Source: AP-15 sp963703855 (GTDB lineage Bacteria; Pseudomonadota; Alphaproteobacteria; ATCC43930; CGMCC-115725). Taken from it: DNA of 64,000 nucleotides. The stretch is taken from the NCBI GenBank assembly GCA_963703855.1, contig CAVPFW010000021.1, positions 1-64,000 on the forward strand. The letters run 5' to 3'. Below, piece by piece: positions 36,830 to 45,983 of the stretch. A program made the position numbers and the translations under genes. The notes below the pieces were generated by a model. It worked only from the letters and a program-made list of their open reading frames with translations, had not been told where the DNA came from and ran no database searches. How positions within the stretch are numbered: the first letter of the stretch is position 1; the number at the start of each line of letters is the position of its first letter.

Positions 36830-39800
36830 CTACCCCAGCGCCTGGCGCAATTGGCGGGCGGCAACGACCAGCAGGGCGAGGTCGGGGGTGGCGGTGGCGC
36901 GCAGTTCGCGGGCGAGGGCCTCGGGCGGGGCGAGCGCCGTGGCGCGGGCCGCAGCCCAGGCGGCGAGCGGATCGGGTTCGCCGACGTGCTCGCTCGTCAG
37001 GATCCGCAGCGCGATGTCGGTCTGCAGCGCCAAGAGATCGTCAACCGTCGCTTCGAGCGCGAGCTTCTGCCATTGGGTCTCGGCCGGCAGCCGGCGCGCC
37101 GCGGCGCGCATCTCGTCGAGCGCAAAGCGCACGCCGGCCCCGTAATAAGCCCGCGCCGCGCGATCGAGCGGCTGCGCCGAGCGGTCGGCCAGCTCGGCGA
37201 TGTCGAGCGCCGGCGCCAGAAACATCATTGCGCCGATCCGCGCGGCGAGTGCCGCGGGCACGCCCGTCTCGGTCAAGCGCAGGCTGCGCTCGGCGGCGAG
37301 GCTGGCGTCGCGCGGCGGCAACAGATCGGCGAGCAATACGGCAAGGCTGCGCACGCACGGCGCGAGCCGCGCGGTGTCGGCGGCGAGATCGAGCCGGTGG
37401 TGGCGCAACAGCCAGGCGGACGCGTGCTCGACGACGAGCGCGATCTCCAGCAGCATCTCCATCTGCGTCCGCGCTGGGACCTTGCCGTCGAGCGCTTCGA
37501 TCTCGGCCCACAGCCGCCGCAGCTCGAAGATCTCGCGCACGACCAGGTAGGCCCGGGCAATCTCGGGCGCGGGCCGCCCGGTGCGTGTCCGCAGATCGCT
37601 GACAAAGGTGATGCCGGCGCGGTTGACGAGGTCGTTGGTGACGATCGTAGCGGTAATCTCGCGGCGCAGCGGATGGGCCGGGATCAGCGCACCGAGCCGT
37701 TCGCGCAATGCCGCCGGAAAATAATGGCGCAGCTCCTCGGCCAGCTCCGGCGCGTCGGGCAGATCGGAGGCCAACAGCTCGCCGTCCAACGCCATCTTGG
37801 CGTAGGCGAGCAATACCGCGAGCTCGGGGCGGACCAGTCCCCCGTGCTCCGTCGCGCGGGCCGCGAGGGTCTCGTCGTCGGGCAGGAACTCCAGCGCGCG
37901 GTCGAGCCGGCCCGAGCGTTCGAGATCGCGGATCAGTCGCACCTGCCGGTCGAGGGCGACGGCGCCGCGGGCCTCGGCGACCGCAAGAGCCTCGCCTTGC
38001 AGATAATTGTCGCGCAGCACCACGGCCGCGACATCCTCGGTCATGCCGTGCAGCAGCGGCTCCCGCTCCTCGGCCGGCAACGCCCCGACGGCGATCGCCT
38101 GGTCGATCAGGATCTTGAGGTTGACCTCGTGGTCGGAGGTGTCGACCCCCGCCGAATTGTCGATCGCGTCGGTATCTATACGGCCCCCGGCCAGAGCATA
38201 AGCGACCCGACCGCGCTGGGTCACCGCGAGGTTGGCGCCCTCGCCGATGATTTTTGCCCGGACCTCGTCGGCGTTGACGCGCAGCGCGTCGTTGGCGCGG
38301 TCGCCGACTTCTGCGTGGGTCTCCCGAGGCGCCTTGACATAGGTGCCGATCCCGCCGAACCACAAGAGGTCGACGGGCGCCGCCAGCACCTTGCGGATCA
38401 GCTCGGCCGGGGTCAGGCGGTCGGCCTCGATGGCGAAGACGCGCTTCATCTGCGGGCTGATCGCGACCGACTTGGCGCTGCGCTCGAAAACGCCGCCGCC
38501 CTGCGAGATCAGCACCCGGTCGTAATCCGCCCAGCTCGAGCGCGGCAGCCGGAACAGACGCTGGCGCTCGGCAAAGCCGCGCTCGGGATCGGGATCGGGG
38601 TCGACAAAGACATGCCGGTGATCGAAGGCGGCGAGCAGCCGCAGACGGCGCGACATCAGCATGCCGTTGCCGAACACGTCGCCGGACATGTCGCCGACCC
38701 CGACCACGGTCGGATCGCCCGCTTCGAGGTTCCGCCCGAGCTCGCGGAAATGACGCTTGACGAGCTCCCAGGCGCCGCGGGCGGTGATGCCCATCGCCTT
38801 GTGGTCGTAGCCGGTCGAGCCGCCCGAGGCAAAGGCGTCGCCGAGCCAGAACCCGTATTCCTCCGCGATCGCGTTGGCGCAGTCGGAAAAGGTCGCGGTG
38901 CCCTTGTCGGCCGCGACCACCAGATAGGGGTCGTCGCCGTCGTGCCGGACGACACGCGGCGGCGGCACGATGCGATGGCCGTGATTGCCGTCAGCGACGA
39001 TGTTGTCGGTCAGGTCGAGCAAGCCGCGAATCAGGATCTTGTAGCATTCGACGGCTTCCTCGCCGAGCCGATCGCGCGCCGCGGGCGGCTGCTTTACGAC
39101 GAACCCGCCCTTTGATCCGACCGGCACGATGACCGCGTTCTTGACCGTCTGCGCTTTCATCAGGCCGAGGATCTCGGTGCGGAAATCCTCCTTGCGGTCG
39201 GACCAGCGGATGCCGCCGCGCGCGACTTTGCCGGCGCGCATGTGGATGCCCTCCATCCGCGGGCTGTAGACGTAAATTTCATAGAGGGGCCGCGGTCGCG
39301 GCAGCAGGTCGATCTCGCTGCTGGCGAGCTTGACGCAGAGATACGGCTTGGGCGTGCCCGAAGGCAGCCTTTGAAAATAATTCGTCCGCACGGTCTTGAG
39401 GACGAGTGCGAGGTAGCTGCGCAAAATGCGGTCCTCGTCGAGGCTGGCGACCGCGTCGAGCGCGTGGTCGATCGCCTGGACCTCGCCGATGACCGAGAGC
39501 GAGGGGTCGGCGGCGCCTGCGGGATCACAGCGGATCTCGAACAGCCGCACGAGCCGGGCCGCGATCCCGGGATGGGCGCTCAGCGCGTCTTCCATATAGG
39601 CTTGGCTGAACGCGGTCCCGGCCTGCCGCAGCACCTTGGCGTAGAGGCGAAGCACGGTGACCTGGCGCGCCGAGAGCCCGGCGCCGAGGACGAGGCGGTT
39701 GAAGCGGTCGTTCTCGACGCGGCCGGTCCACACCGCGACCAGCGCCTCCTCAAAGCGCGCGCGCAGCACGGGGTCAGCTGCGGCCGGGGCGGCGGCGCCG

Positions 39801-41683
39801 GCGAGCTGTAACTCGTGGACCCAGACGACGGCGCCGTCGACGCTGTCGATTTGGAAAGGCTCTTCGGCGACCACGCGCAAACCCAGATTTTCGAGCATCG
39901 GCAGCACGTCGGAAAGGGTCACCGGCTCCTGCGCGCGATACAGTCGCAGCCCGGGCCGCCCGTCCTCCGCAGCGGGATGGAGCGAGACTTCGAGCGCCGA
40001 GCCCGCCAGCGCGCTCTCGATCCGCGGCAGATCGGCGACCGCCTGGGCAGGCTGGGTCAGGGCCTGATAGGCGATCGGGAAAGGCCTCAGGCGGCGCAGC
40101 CGGGTCAGCCCCTCGGCCTCGCCGAAAGCGGCGGCCGCCGCCTCTTCGAACCGGTCCGACCACCTCCGCCCGGCCTCGGCCAATTGTCTTTCGAGCGCGG
40201 CGGCGTCGACCGCCGGCACCGCGCCGCGGGTGGTGTGGATCACAAAATGGACGCGCGCCAGCACCAATTCGTCGAGATGCGTGTAGAAGGCGGAGAGCCG
40301 GCCGGCGAAAGCCTGTTCGAGGATTGCCGCGAAGCGCTGGCGCAAATTGCTGTCGTAGCGCTCGCGCGGGACATAGACGAGGCAGGAGACAAAGCGTTCG
40401 AGCGGGTCGCGGCGAATGAACAGCGCGATGCGCTGCCGCTCCTGCAGATTGAGGATGCCGATGACCGTATCGAACAGCTGGTCTTGGCTGCTCTGAAACA
40501 GCTCGTCGCGCGGCAGGGTGTCGAGGATGTGTATCAGCGCCTTGCCGTCGTGACTCGTCGGCGACAGCCCGGCGCGGGCGACGACATGGCGGACCTTGAG
40601 CCGCAACAGCGGGATCGCGCGCGGGCTGCGGCTGTAGGCGAGCGAGGTGAACAGCCCGAGGAACAGCCGGATTCCGACGATCTCGCCGTTGCTGCCGAAC
40701 CGGCGCAGCCCGATCGCATCCATATGCGCGCTGCGATGGACGGTGGCGCGGCGGTTCGATTTGGTGACGACCAGCAGCTCGCGCCGGCGCACGAAATCCT
40801 GCACGTCGGGCGGCAGCGAGGACAGGTCGCGCAGCCCGTCGAAGATCGGATAGCCGGGATCGCGCAGGATCCCGAGCGCCGGTCGCGTCGGCTCGGCCGC
40901 ACCCTCGAAATCATATTCGCGGTAACCGAGAAAGGTGAAGTTGTCGTCGTCGAGCCAGCGCAGAAAGTCCCGGACTTCGGCGAGCTCGACGGCTGATGCC
41001 GGGGGAACCGGCGGGCTGGACAGCTCGTCGAGCACCGCCTTCAGGGTCTGGCGCATGGCCTGCCAGTCGCCGACCGCGGCGCGGACATCGGCGAGGGCGC
41101 CCGCCAAGGCCTGCGTCAGCAGCGCCAGGTTTGCCGGATCGGGTTCGCGGGTAATCTCGACCTGCATCCACGATTCGCGCGCGCCTGCGGCCCCGAGCTC
41201 GCCGATCTCGCGAAGCCGGCCGGCCGGGTCGCGGTCGACGCTCAGGATCGGATGAATCACGAGATGAACGATCCGGTCCCCGGCATTGATCGCGCCGGTC
41301 ACCGAGTCAACGAGGAAAGGCATATCGTCGTTGACGATCTCGACGATCGTGTGCGGCGACGACCAGCCGTCGGCCATCGGTTCGGGATTGTAGATCCGGA
41401 TCTTGGCCTGGAGGGCGCGGCGGCGCCCGGCAAAATGCCATAACGACAGCGCGGCGCCGGACAGGTCGCGCGGGGTGCGCCCGACGACATCGGCGGGCGG
41501 CACATGCTGATAGAACTCGGCGATCACCCGCTCGGCGGTGCCGCGCTCTCCAGGGTCGAGCGCCTGCTCGGCCAACGCCACGGCCTTACGGACGAGTTTT
41601 GCCTTCTTCTCTTCGCCCGGCGGCCCGGCGGCGGCGGCCCGCTTGGTCTCGCCTGGGGAGGAGAGTTCGATCGTTCCGGTCAT
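36830..41683 (-). CDS. NAD-dependent glutamate dehydrogenase, large (180-kDa) class
   Basis: A 1,617-residue protein of the L-GDH180 class, oxidatively deaminating glutamate to 2-oxoglutarate with NAD. The long N-terminal part (about 1-700) has ACT-like regulatory regions. The catalytic core follows: GGIRWSDRKEDFRTEILGLMKAQTVKNAVIVPVGSKGG (substrate site) and VGVGDMSGDVFGNGMLMS (NAD site). A helical C-terminal region ends RQLRQALG. Length matches the alphaproteobacterial/Streptomyces class. It is monocistronic and divergent from the cyclase gene. Confidence 0.95.
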   Translation of the reverse strand: MTGTIELSSPGETKRAAAAGPPGEEKKAKLVRKAVALAEQALDPGERGTAERVIAEFYQHVPPADVVGRTPRDLSGAALSLWHFAGRRRALQAKIRIYNPEPMADGWSSPHTIVEIVNDDMPFLVDSVTGAINAGDRIVHLVIHPILSVDRDPAGRLREIGELGAAGARESWMQVEITREPDPANLALLTQALAGALADVRAAVGDWQAMRQTLKAVLDELSSPPVPPASAVELAEVRDFLRWLDDDNFTFLGYREYDFEGAAEPTRPALGILRDPGYPIFDGLRDLSSLPPDVQDFVRRRELLVVTKSNRRATVHRSAHMDAIGLRRFGSNGEIVGIRLFLGLFTSLAYSRSPRAIPLLRLKVRHVVARAGLSPTSHDGKALIHILDTLPRDELFQSSQDQLFDTVIGILNLQERQRIALFIRRDPLERFVSCLVYVPRERYDSNLRQRFAAILEQAFAGRLSAFYTHLDELVLARVHFVIHTTRGAVPAVDAAALERQLAEAGRRWSDRFEEAAAAAFGEAEGLTRLRRLRPFPIAYQALTQPAQAVADLPRIESALAGSALEVSLHPAAEDGRPGLRLYRAQEPVTLSDVLPMLENLGLRVVAEEPFQIDSVDGAVVWVHELQLAGAAAPAAADPVLRARFEEALVAVWTGRVENDRFNRLVLGAGLSARQVTVLRLYAKVLRQAGTAFSQAYMEDALSAHPGIAARLVRLFEIRCDPAGAADPSLSVIGEVQAIDHALDAVASLDEDRILRSYLALVLKTVRTNYFQRLPSGTPKPYLCVKLASSEIDLLPRPRPLYEIYVYSPRMEGIHMRAGKVARGGIRWSDRKEDFRTEILGLMKAQTVKNAVIVPVGSKGGFVVKQPPAARDRLGEEAVECYKILIRGLLDLTDNIVADGNHGHRIVPPPRVVRHDGDDPYLVVAADKGTATFSDCANAIAEEYGFWLGDAFASGGSTGYDHKAMGITARGAWELVKRHFRELGRNLEAGDPTVVGVGDMSGDVFGNGMLMSRRLRLLAAFDHRHVFVDPDPDPERGFAERQRLFRLPRSSWADYDRVLISQGGGVFERSAKSVAISPQMKRVFAIEADRLTPAELIRKVLAAPVDLLWFGGIGTYVKAPRETHAEVGDRANDALRVNADEVRAKIIGEGANLAVTQRGRVAYALAGGRIDTDAIDNSAGVDTSDHEVNLKILIDQAIAVGALPAEEREPLLHGMTEDVAAVVLRDNYLQGEALAVAEARGAVALDRQVRLIRDLERSGRLDRALEFLPDDETLAARATEHGGLVRPELAVLLAYAKMALDGELLASDLPDAPELAEELRHYFPAALRERLGALIPAHPLRREITATIVTNDLVNRAGITFVSDLRTRTGRPAPEIARAYLVVREIFELRRLWAEIEALDGKVPARTQMEMLLEIALVVEHASAWLLRHHRLDLAADTARLAPCVRSLAVLLADLLPPRDASLAAERSLRLTETGVPAALAARIGAMMFLAPALDIAELADRSAQPLDRAARAYYGAGVRFALDEMRAAARRLPAETQWQKLALEATVDDLLALQTDIALRILTSEHVGEPDPLAAWAAARATALAPPEALARELRATATPDLALLVVAARQLRQALG

Positions 41684-41803
41684 CGAGCATCAAACACTGG
41701 GCACTCGGCGGCGTTCGGGCAAGTTGTTTGATGTGTCGAGGGTGGAAAGTGCCGCCGGACTCGGCGATGATGCCGAGGACGGGTCTCGGCCGGGCCGACA
41801 GCG

Positions 41804-44053
41804 ATGCGCCTCTTCTCCAATCTCCGCCGCGGTGTCCTCTATCTGCTGCCGCTCGCCGTCCTGTTCGTTGCGATCGGCGCACGGATCGTGGCGCCGGATC
41901 TGCTCGACCGGCTGTCCTTGATCACCTTCGACCTCTATCAGCGCGCCTCGCCGCGGGCGCCTGGGAATTCGCCGATCCGCATCGTCGACATCGACGACAA
42001 AAGCCTGGCCAAGATCGGCCAGTGGCCGTGGCGGCGCACCATCGTCGCGCAGCTGGTCGAGCGCCTGGCTGCCGCCGGCGCCGCGGTGGTCGCGTTCGAC
42101 ATCGATTTCGCCGAGCCCGACCGCACCTCGCCCAAGATGCTGCTGGAGTTGATCGCCCAAAATGGGACCGCCCAAAATGGGACCGCCCAAAATGGCGTCG
42201 GCGCGGCGGAAGCCGAAAAGCTGCTGTCGACGCTGGCCGATCCCGATCAGCGGTTGGCGGCGGCGATGCGCAAGGTGCCGGTGGTGACCGGGTTCATCCT
42301 GAGCGATCGCGGCGGGACGCGGGCGCCGGCGGCGAAAGCGGGGTTCGCCTTTGCCGGCGACGATCCGCTCGGCCATGCCGAAAATTTCGCCCGCGACATT
42401 CCCGACCTGCCAGTGTTGGAAGCGGCCGCCGCCGGCGACGGATTTCTCAACGAGTATCCCGATTGGGACCAAGTCGTCCGCCGGGTGCCGCTGATCCTGA
42501 CCTTGAACGGCAAGCCGTACCCGTCGCTCGTGGCCGAGGCGCTGCGGCTCGCGTTCGGCGCCACGACTTATGTCGGCCGGGCGGCCGGCGCCAACGGCGA
42601 GCGAAACTTCGGGCAGCACACCGGCTTGACCGCGCTCCGCATCGGCCGGCTGACGGTGCCGATGGACGCGGCCGGGCGGGTCTGGCTGCATTACGCGCGG
42701 CGCGACCCCGGCCGCACCGTCTCCGCCGCCGATGTGCTGGCCGGCACCGTCGATCCGGCGCGGTTCGCCGGCGATATCGTGCTGGTCGGCACCTCGGCCG
42801 CGGGGGTGATCAACGATCAGCGGGCGACCCCGCTCGGGCCCGCCGTCCCGGGTGTCGAGATCCATGCCCAGCTGCTCGACGAGATTCTGCAGGGGCAGTT
42901 TCTGACCCGGCCCGATTGGGCGCTCGGCGCCGAGATCCTGTTTGCCCTGCTGATCGGGGCCGGGCTGATCTTCATCCTGCCGCGGATCGGCGCGCTGCCG
43001 AGCGCGGCGTTGGGCGGCGCCTCGGTCGCGATTGCCCTTGGGGCTTCATGGTTCGCTTTCAAATACGCGCACTTCCTGATCGACCCGGTCTATCCGTGGG
43101 CGGTGATCACCCTCGTCTATCTGGTCGCGAGCCTGCTCGGCTACCTGCGCACCGAGGCCCGGCAGCGCGAAATCCGCAACGCCTTCTCGCGCTACATGTC
43201 GCCGCATTACGTCAAGGAGCTGGCCGCGCACCCCGAAAAGCTCGTCCTCGGCGGCGAGACCCGGATCATGACGATCATGTTCTGCGACATCCGCGGCTTC
43301 ACTACCCGCGCCGAGGGCATGAGCGCCAAGACCCTGACGCAGTTCATGAACAGCTTTTTGTCGCCGATGACCGAGATCATCACCGACGACAAAGGGACGA
43401 TCGACAAATACATCGGCGATTGCGTCATGGCGTTCTGGAACGCCCCGCTCGACGATCCCGACCACGCCAAGAACGCGGTGCGCGCGGCGCAGATGATGCG
43501 CCGTAAGCTCGTCGAGCTGAATCTCATATGGACCGATGAGGCGGCGACCGCCGGCAAGCTGTTTCGGCCGGTCCAGATGGGCATAGGCATCAATACCGGC
43601 GAATGCGTCGTCGGCAATTTCGGCTCGGAGCAGCATTTCGACTACTCGCTGCTGGGCGACCCGGTCAACCTCGCCTCGCGCCTCGAAGGCCTCGGCAAGG
43701 TCTACGGCATCGACCTGATAATTGGCGAGGAAACCGCGGCGCGGCTCGACGAGCCGGCGCTGATCGAGGTCGATCTGGTCGCCGTCAAAGGCAAAAGCCA
43801 GGCTGGCCGCGTCTATACGTTGCCGCCCGAGACGATCGAGGAAGGCGAGTTTGGTGACCGTCATTCGGCGCTGCTGCGCGCCTACCGCCTTCAGGATTGG
43901 GCGGCGGCATTGCGGCTGCTCGACGACGGACGCCTGCTCGCGGCGCGCCACCTAGCTCCGGTCTACGACCTCTACCGGCGGCGAATCGCCCATTTCCAAA
44001 TCGAGGCTCCGCCGAGCAACTGGGACGGGGTGTTCACCGCCGAGGAAAAGTGA
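41804..44053 (+). CDS. CHASE2-domain adenylate/guanylate cyclase
   Basis: A 749-residue membrane sensor cyclase. An N-terminal membrane helix (GVLYLLPLAVLFVAIGARI) leads to a periplasmic CHASE2 domain (about residues 30-360), then three membrane helices (about 370-450) and a class III cyclase domain (about 480-670). In it, MFCDIRGFTTRAEGM has the first metal aspartate, YIGDCVMAFWNAP the second, and FGSEQHFDYSLLGDPVNLASRLE the transition-state region. An aspartate in the substrate position (FDYSLLGDPVN) favours ATP. It would make cAMP in response to an unknown external signal. An internal AQNGT tandem repeat lies in the sensor domain. Confidence 0.92.
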   Translation: MRLFSNLRRGVLYLLPLAVLFVAIGARIVAPDLLDRLSLITFDLYQRASPRAPGNSPIRIVDIDDKSLAKIGQWPWRRTIVAQLVERLAAAGAAVVAFDIDFAEPDRTSPKMLLELIAQNGTAQNGTAQNGVGAAEAEKLLSTLADPDQRLAAAMRKVPVVTGFILSDRGGTRAPAAKAGFAFAGDDPLGHAENFARDIPDLPVLEAAAAGDGFLNEYPDWDQVVRRVPLILTLNGKPYPSLVAEALRLAFGATTYVGRAAGANGERNFGQHTGLTALRIGRLTVPMDAAGRVWLHYARRDPGRTVSAADVLAGTVDPARFAGDIVLVGTSAAGVINDQRATPLGPAVPGVEIHAQLLDEILQGQFLTRPDWALGAEILFALLIGAGLIFILPRIGALPSAALGGASVAIALGASWFAFKYAHFLIDPVYPWAVITLVYLVASLLGYLRTEARQREIRNAFSRYMSPHYVKELAAHPEKLVLGGETRIMTIMFCDIRGFTTRAEGMSAKTLTQFMNSFLSPMTEIITDDKGTIDKYIGDCVMAFWNAPLDDPDHAKNAVRAAQMMRRKLVELNLIWTDEAATAGKLFRPVQMGIGINTGECVVGNFGSEQHFDYSLLGDPVNLASRLEGLGKVYGIDLIIGEETAARLDEPALIEVDLVAVKGKSQAGRVYTLPPETIEEGEFGDRHSALLRAYRLQDWAAALRLLDDGRLLAARHLAPVYDLYRRRIAHFQIEAPPSNWDGVFTAEEK
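42155..42199 (+). repeat. 15-bp in-frame tandem repeat in the CHASE2 domain
   Basis: Three copies of GCCCAAAATGGGACC (the last diverging after 11 bases) encode AQNGT-AQNGT-AQNGV in the sensor domain. Being a multiple of three, copy-number change keeps the frame. Confidence 0.85.
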
Positions 44054-44241
44054 CCGTTACATTCCGGTAGGGTTAACCCTTTGACTCCGGTGGCCTGTGC
44101 CGAAAATTAACTCAATTTGTGTCGGTTCGTAACGGAAATTGACTTTATTTGAGGCGCCTTCTCGATGATAATCGCGCCATTGGCAGCAGCGGGCATCGGC
44201 GATGAGACCCGCCGCGGCGGCCGTTGTCGCCCAAGGAGCGC

Positions 44242-44451
44242 ATGCGAATGAGCGTCATGGAGTTTCAGGTGTGCCGGCGCGGCCGCGAAGCGCGATGGGT
44301 GGTCACCTTGGGAAATGCGGTCTACGGCGCCTATCTCGACCGGGAGCAGGCGTTGCTCGATGCGGTGGATGCCGCCCGCGACGCGCTCCAGGCCGGGCGC
44401 GAAGCGCAAGTGTGGGTTAGAGACCGCGCGACTGCGGCGCGGGTTTTCTGA
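44242..44451 (+). CDS. Small uncharacterised protein (DUF2188-like)
   Basis: A protein of about 67-69 residues with a strand-strand-helix pattern (FQVCRRGREARWVVTL, YGAYLDREQALLDAVDAARDAL, VWVRDRA) like small DUF2188-type proteins. Function unknown. AAGGAG at 44233-44238 gives nine-base spacing to the ATG at 44248 and three to that at 44242; the second is the more likely start. It stands alone, preceded by a 190-base gap containing AT-rich sequence (44105-44155) that may be its promoter. Confidence 0.55.
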   Translation: MRMSVMEFQVCRRGREARWVVTLGNAVYGAYLDREQALLDAVDAARDALQAGREAQVWVRDRATAARVF

Positions 44452-44495
44452 GCCCGCCGGCCCGACGCCTCCGCCCGGTAAACCGGACTCCAGTC

Positions 44496-44650
44496 TCAAA
44501 TCGCTGGCAGGTTTCGGATCTCCTCCGGCACACCTTGCGCTGCAGGGACCGGCCGTCTTTGAGGGTCGCCGGCAAAGGCGCCGCCCTCGACGACGATCTT
44601 GCCGCGCAGCATGGTCAAGGACAGCGTGCCCGTTTTCGGATATAGCCCAA
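44496..44650 (-). pseudogene. Decayed second copy of the dihydropyrimidinase 3' end
   Basis: Read on the minus strand this gives GLYPKTG, then LTMLRGKIVVEGGAF, then PEEIRNLPAI and a stop. The intact gene at 45984-47414 has GLYPKKG, LTMLRGKIVVEGGAF and PDEIRNRPAV, in the same order. About 50 residues between the first two blocks have been deleted here. A 43-base stretch (44575-44617) is identical to 46060-46102. It forms the outer border of the accessory island. Confidence 0.8.
44575..44617. repeat. 43-bp direct repeat, copy 1 (island left border)
   Basis: Identical to 46060-46102 in the same orientation, 1,485 bases away. This copy is in the decayed dihydropyrimidinase 3' end and the other in the intact gene. 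Confidence 0.85.
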
Positions 44651-44659
44651 AAAACGGTG

Positions 44660-44929
44660 TCAGCGGCGATAGATCTGATGGGTGCCGATGTCGACCGCGG
44701 CGAACAGCTCACCGGCCTCGTCAGCTTCGCGCTTCAACAGGATGCGATAGCTCCTGGTCACGCGGATGCTGTAGGTGTCATCCCATCCCGGCAACCGCTC
44801 GAAATTCAGGCCCGGCCGGTCGGGAGTTTCCATGAAGGTCGACAACGCCTTGCCTGCCTGGAGGCGGATCCGTTGCGGGATGCGGCGTTCGGCCTTCCGG
44901 TAACTGTCGGCGATGCGGATCCGCGTCAA
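44660..44929 (-). CDS. RelE/ParE-like toxin-type protein
   Basis: An 89-residue protein with the RelE/ParE-superfamily layout: an N-terminal helical pair (SYRKAERRIPQRIRLQAGKALSTF), then strands with LPGWDDTYSIRVTRSYRILLKRE, ending FAAVDIGTHQIYRR. The last part matches the C-terminal strand and H..YR of RelE/HigB-type mRNA interferases. The start is TTG, overlapping the stop of the upstream 180-residue gene (TTGA), so it is translationally coupled to it. It may be a translation inhibitor (by family) with an atypical antitoxin. Confidence 0.7.
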   Translation of the reverse strand: MTRIRIADSYRKAERRIPQRIRLQAGKALSTFMETPDRPGLNFERLPGWDDTYSIRVTRSYRILLKREADEAGELFAAVDIGTHQIYRR

Positions 44930-45468
44930 GAGGCGAGGTAACGGCGCATCTCCGCCGGATCGTCGAAAGTCGGCCCGGTGCGGGAATCAGGCTCGAAATG
45001 TGCCCGCAACGCCATCATCTGCCATCGCGCATCCCGCAATGCTTCGACAAACCGCAGGACCGCATCTTCCTGGCGCCGTGCCAGGGCGCGCGCGCGTCGG
45101 CCGATTGCCGGATCGGCGTCGCGCGCGCCTGCCAAGATCCGGTCGATCAGCCGGCGCATTCGGGATATGTCGCGCGCCGCCTCGGTTTCGTAGAATTCCA
45201 GCCTCTCGATACGATAATCCCAATCAAGCCGGCCGCCGCTCTCCGCGGCCGCGCGATCATTGGCTACCATCCGGGCAATCGCCTCGATCCCACGATTTAT
45301 GGCGGCTTCACCTTCGCCAAGAGTGATCTCTGCTTCCGCCAACCGCGCCTCCCCAGTCGCTCTAACATTGGCGAGCGCCGCAAAAAAGCCCATGAAGGCC
45401 GGCGAAGGCTGCGTGCCGATGGCAGGGTCGAGGTGGAGCAGTCCGTCCATCCCGCAGAAATAGGGCAT
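44926..45468 (-). CDS. Uncharacterised 180-residue protein coupled to RelE-like gene
   Basis: A 180-residue mostly helical, charged protein I do not recognise. Segments such as GEARLAEAEITLGEGEAAINRGIEA and RRARALARRQEDAVLRFVEAL suggest coiled coils; there is no helix-turn-helix, ribbon-helix-helix or Phd pattern. It is twice the size of usual antitoxins but holds the antitoxin position: upstream and overlapping the RelE-like start by four bases. The C-terminal tail (PTFDDPAEMRRYLAS) could be the toxin-binding part (inference). Confidence 0.62.
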   Translation of the reverse strand: MPYFCGMDGLLHLDPAIGTQPSPAFMGFFAALANVRATGEARLAEAEITLGEGEAAINRGIEAIARMVANDRAAAESGGRLDWDYRIERLEFYETEAARDISRMRRLIDRILAGARDADPAIGRRARALARRQEDAVLRFVEALRDARWQMMALRAHFEPDSRTGPTFDDPAEMRRYLAS

Positions 45469-45544
45469 TATTAGCTGGTCAGCAACGTCGCCCGCGAGAG
45501 GGTGGTATCCTCATTTGAAGTGCCGCTCGCAACGGGGCTCCATT

Positions 45545-45913
45545 TCAGAGCGTCCCATCGATCTTCATGTTGCTCAACGGCCAGTCCAGGTCCCAATTCT
45601 TAGCGATAAAAAAACGAACTGGCTTCATAGTTACTCGATCAAGAAGTTCACCATCAAAGTCTGCGGTGTTTACATACCACGGCTGCGCCCGAACCGTTTT
45701 CACCTGGACTTTCCTCAGCGTAGGTTCTTTCGAGCGGCCAACGAGCAAATCGTATCCCTGCGTGTTGCGATCTGCGAGTTGCGCGTCGAACCCCCGCCTC
45801 AACAACTCGCCCATAACAAAGTATTCGCCGGCGTTCCCGGTTGGGGTGCCGGATTTTCGCTTCTTGGGCTTCGTGGGGCCACCCCCTGTTGCGTCGTCTC
45901 CAGGAATGCTCAT
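45545..45913 (-). CDS. PD-(D/E)XK nuclease-like protein, possibly truncated
   Basis: A 122-residue protein with the pattern of a small PD-(D/E)XK-fold nuclease: NAGEYFVMGELLRRGFDA (helix with the glutamate), TQGYDLLVG (metal aspartate) and RKVQVKTV (the QxK active-site strand). The end (VRFFIAKNWDLDWPLSNMKIDGTL) is shorter than usual for this group, so the C-terminus may have been lost. Codon use is less GC-rich than the neighbours, in keeping with recent arrival. It lies inside the accessory island. Confidence 0.62.
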   Translation of the reverse strand: MSIPGDDATGGGPTKPKKRKSGTPTGNAGEYFVMGELLRRGFDAQLADRNTQGYDLLVGRSKEPTLRKVQVKTVRAQPWYVNTADFDGELLDRVTMKPVRFFIAKNWDLDWPLSNMKIDGTL

Positions 45914-45983
45914 CGGCGATGTCCTTTTTGCTAAGGCTCCTCGAACGATCGCCTGTCCCCCGCGCCGTAGATGGCTTTTTGGC

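Noticed and set aside
36851..39115. A 754-codon plus-strand frame opposite the glutamate dehydrogenase
   Set aside because: Antisense shadow of a 1,617-residue conserved enzyme.
42155..42199. A -NNN repeat as assembly slip
   Set aside because: The third unit diverges, so this is a genuine old repeat; kept as a feature.
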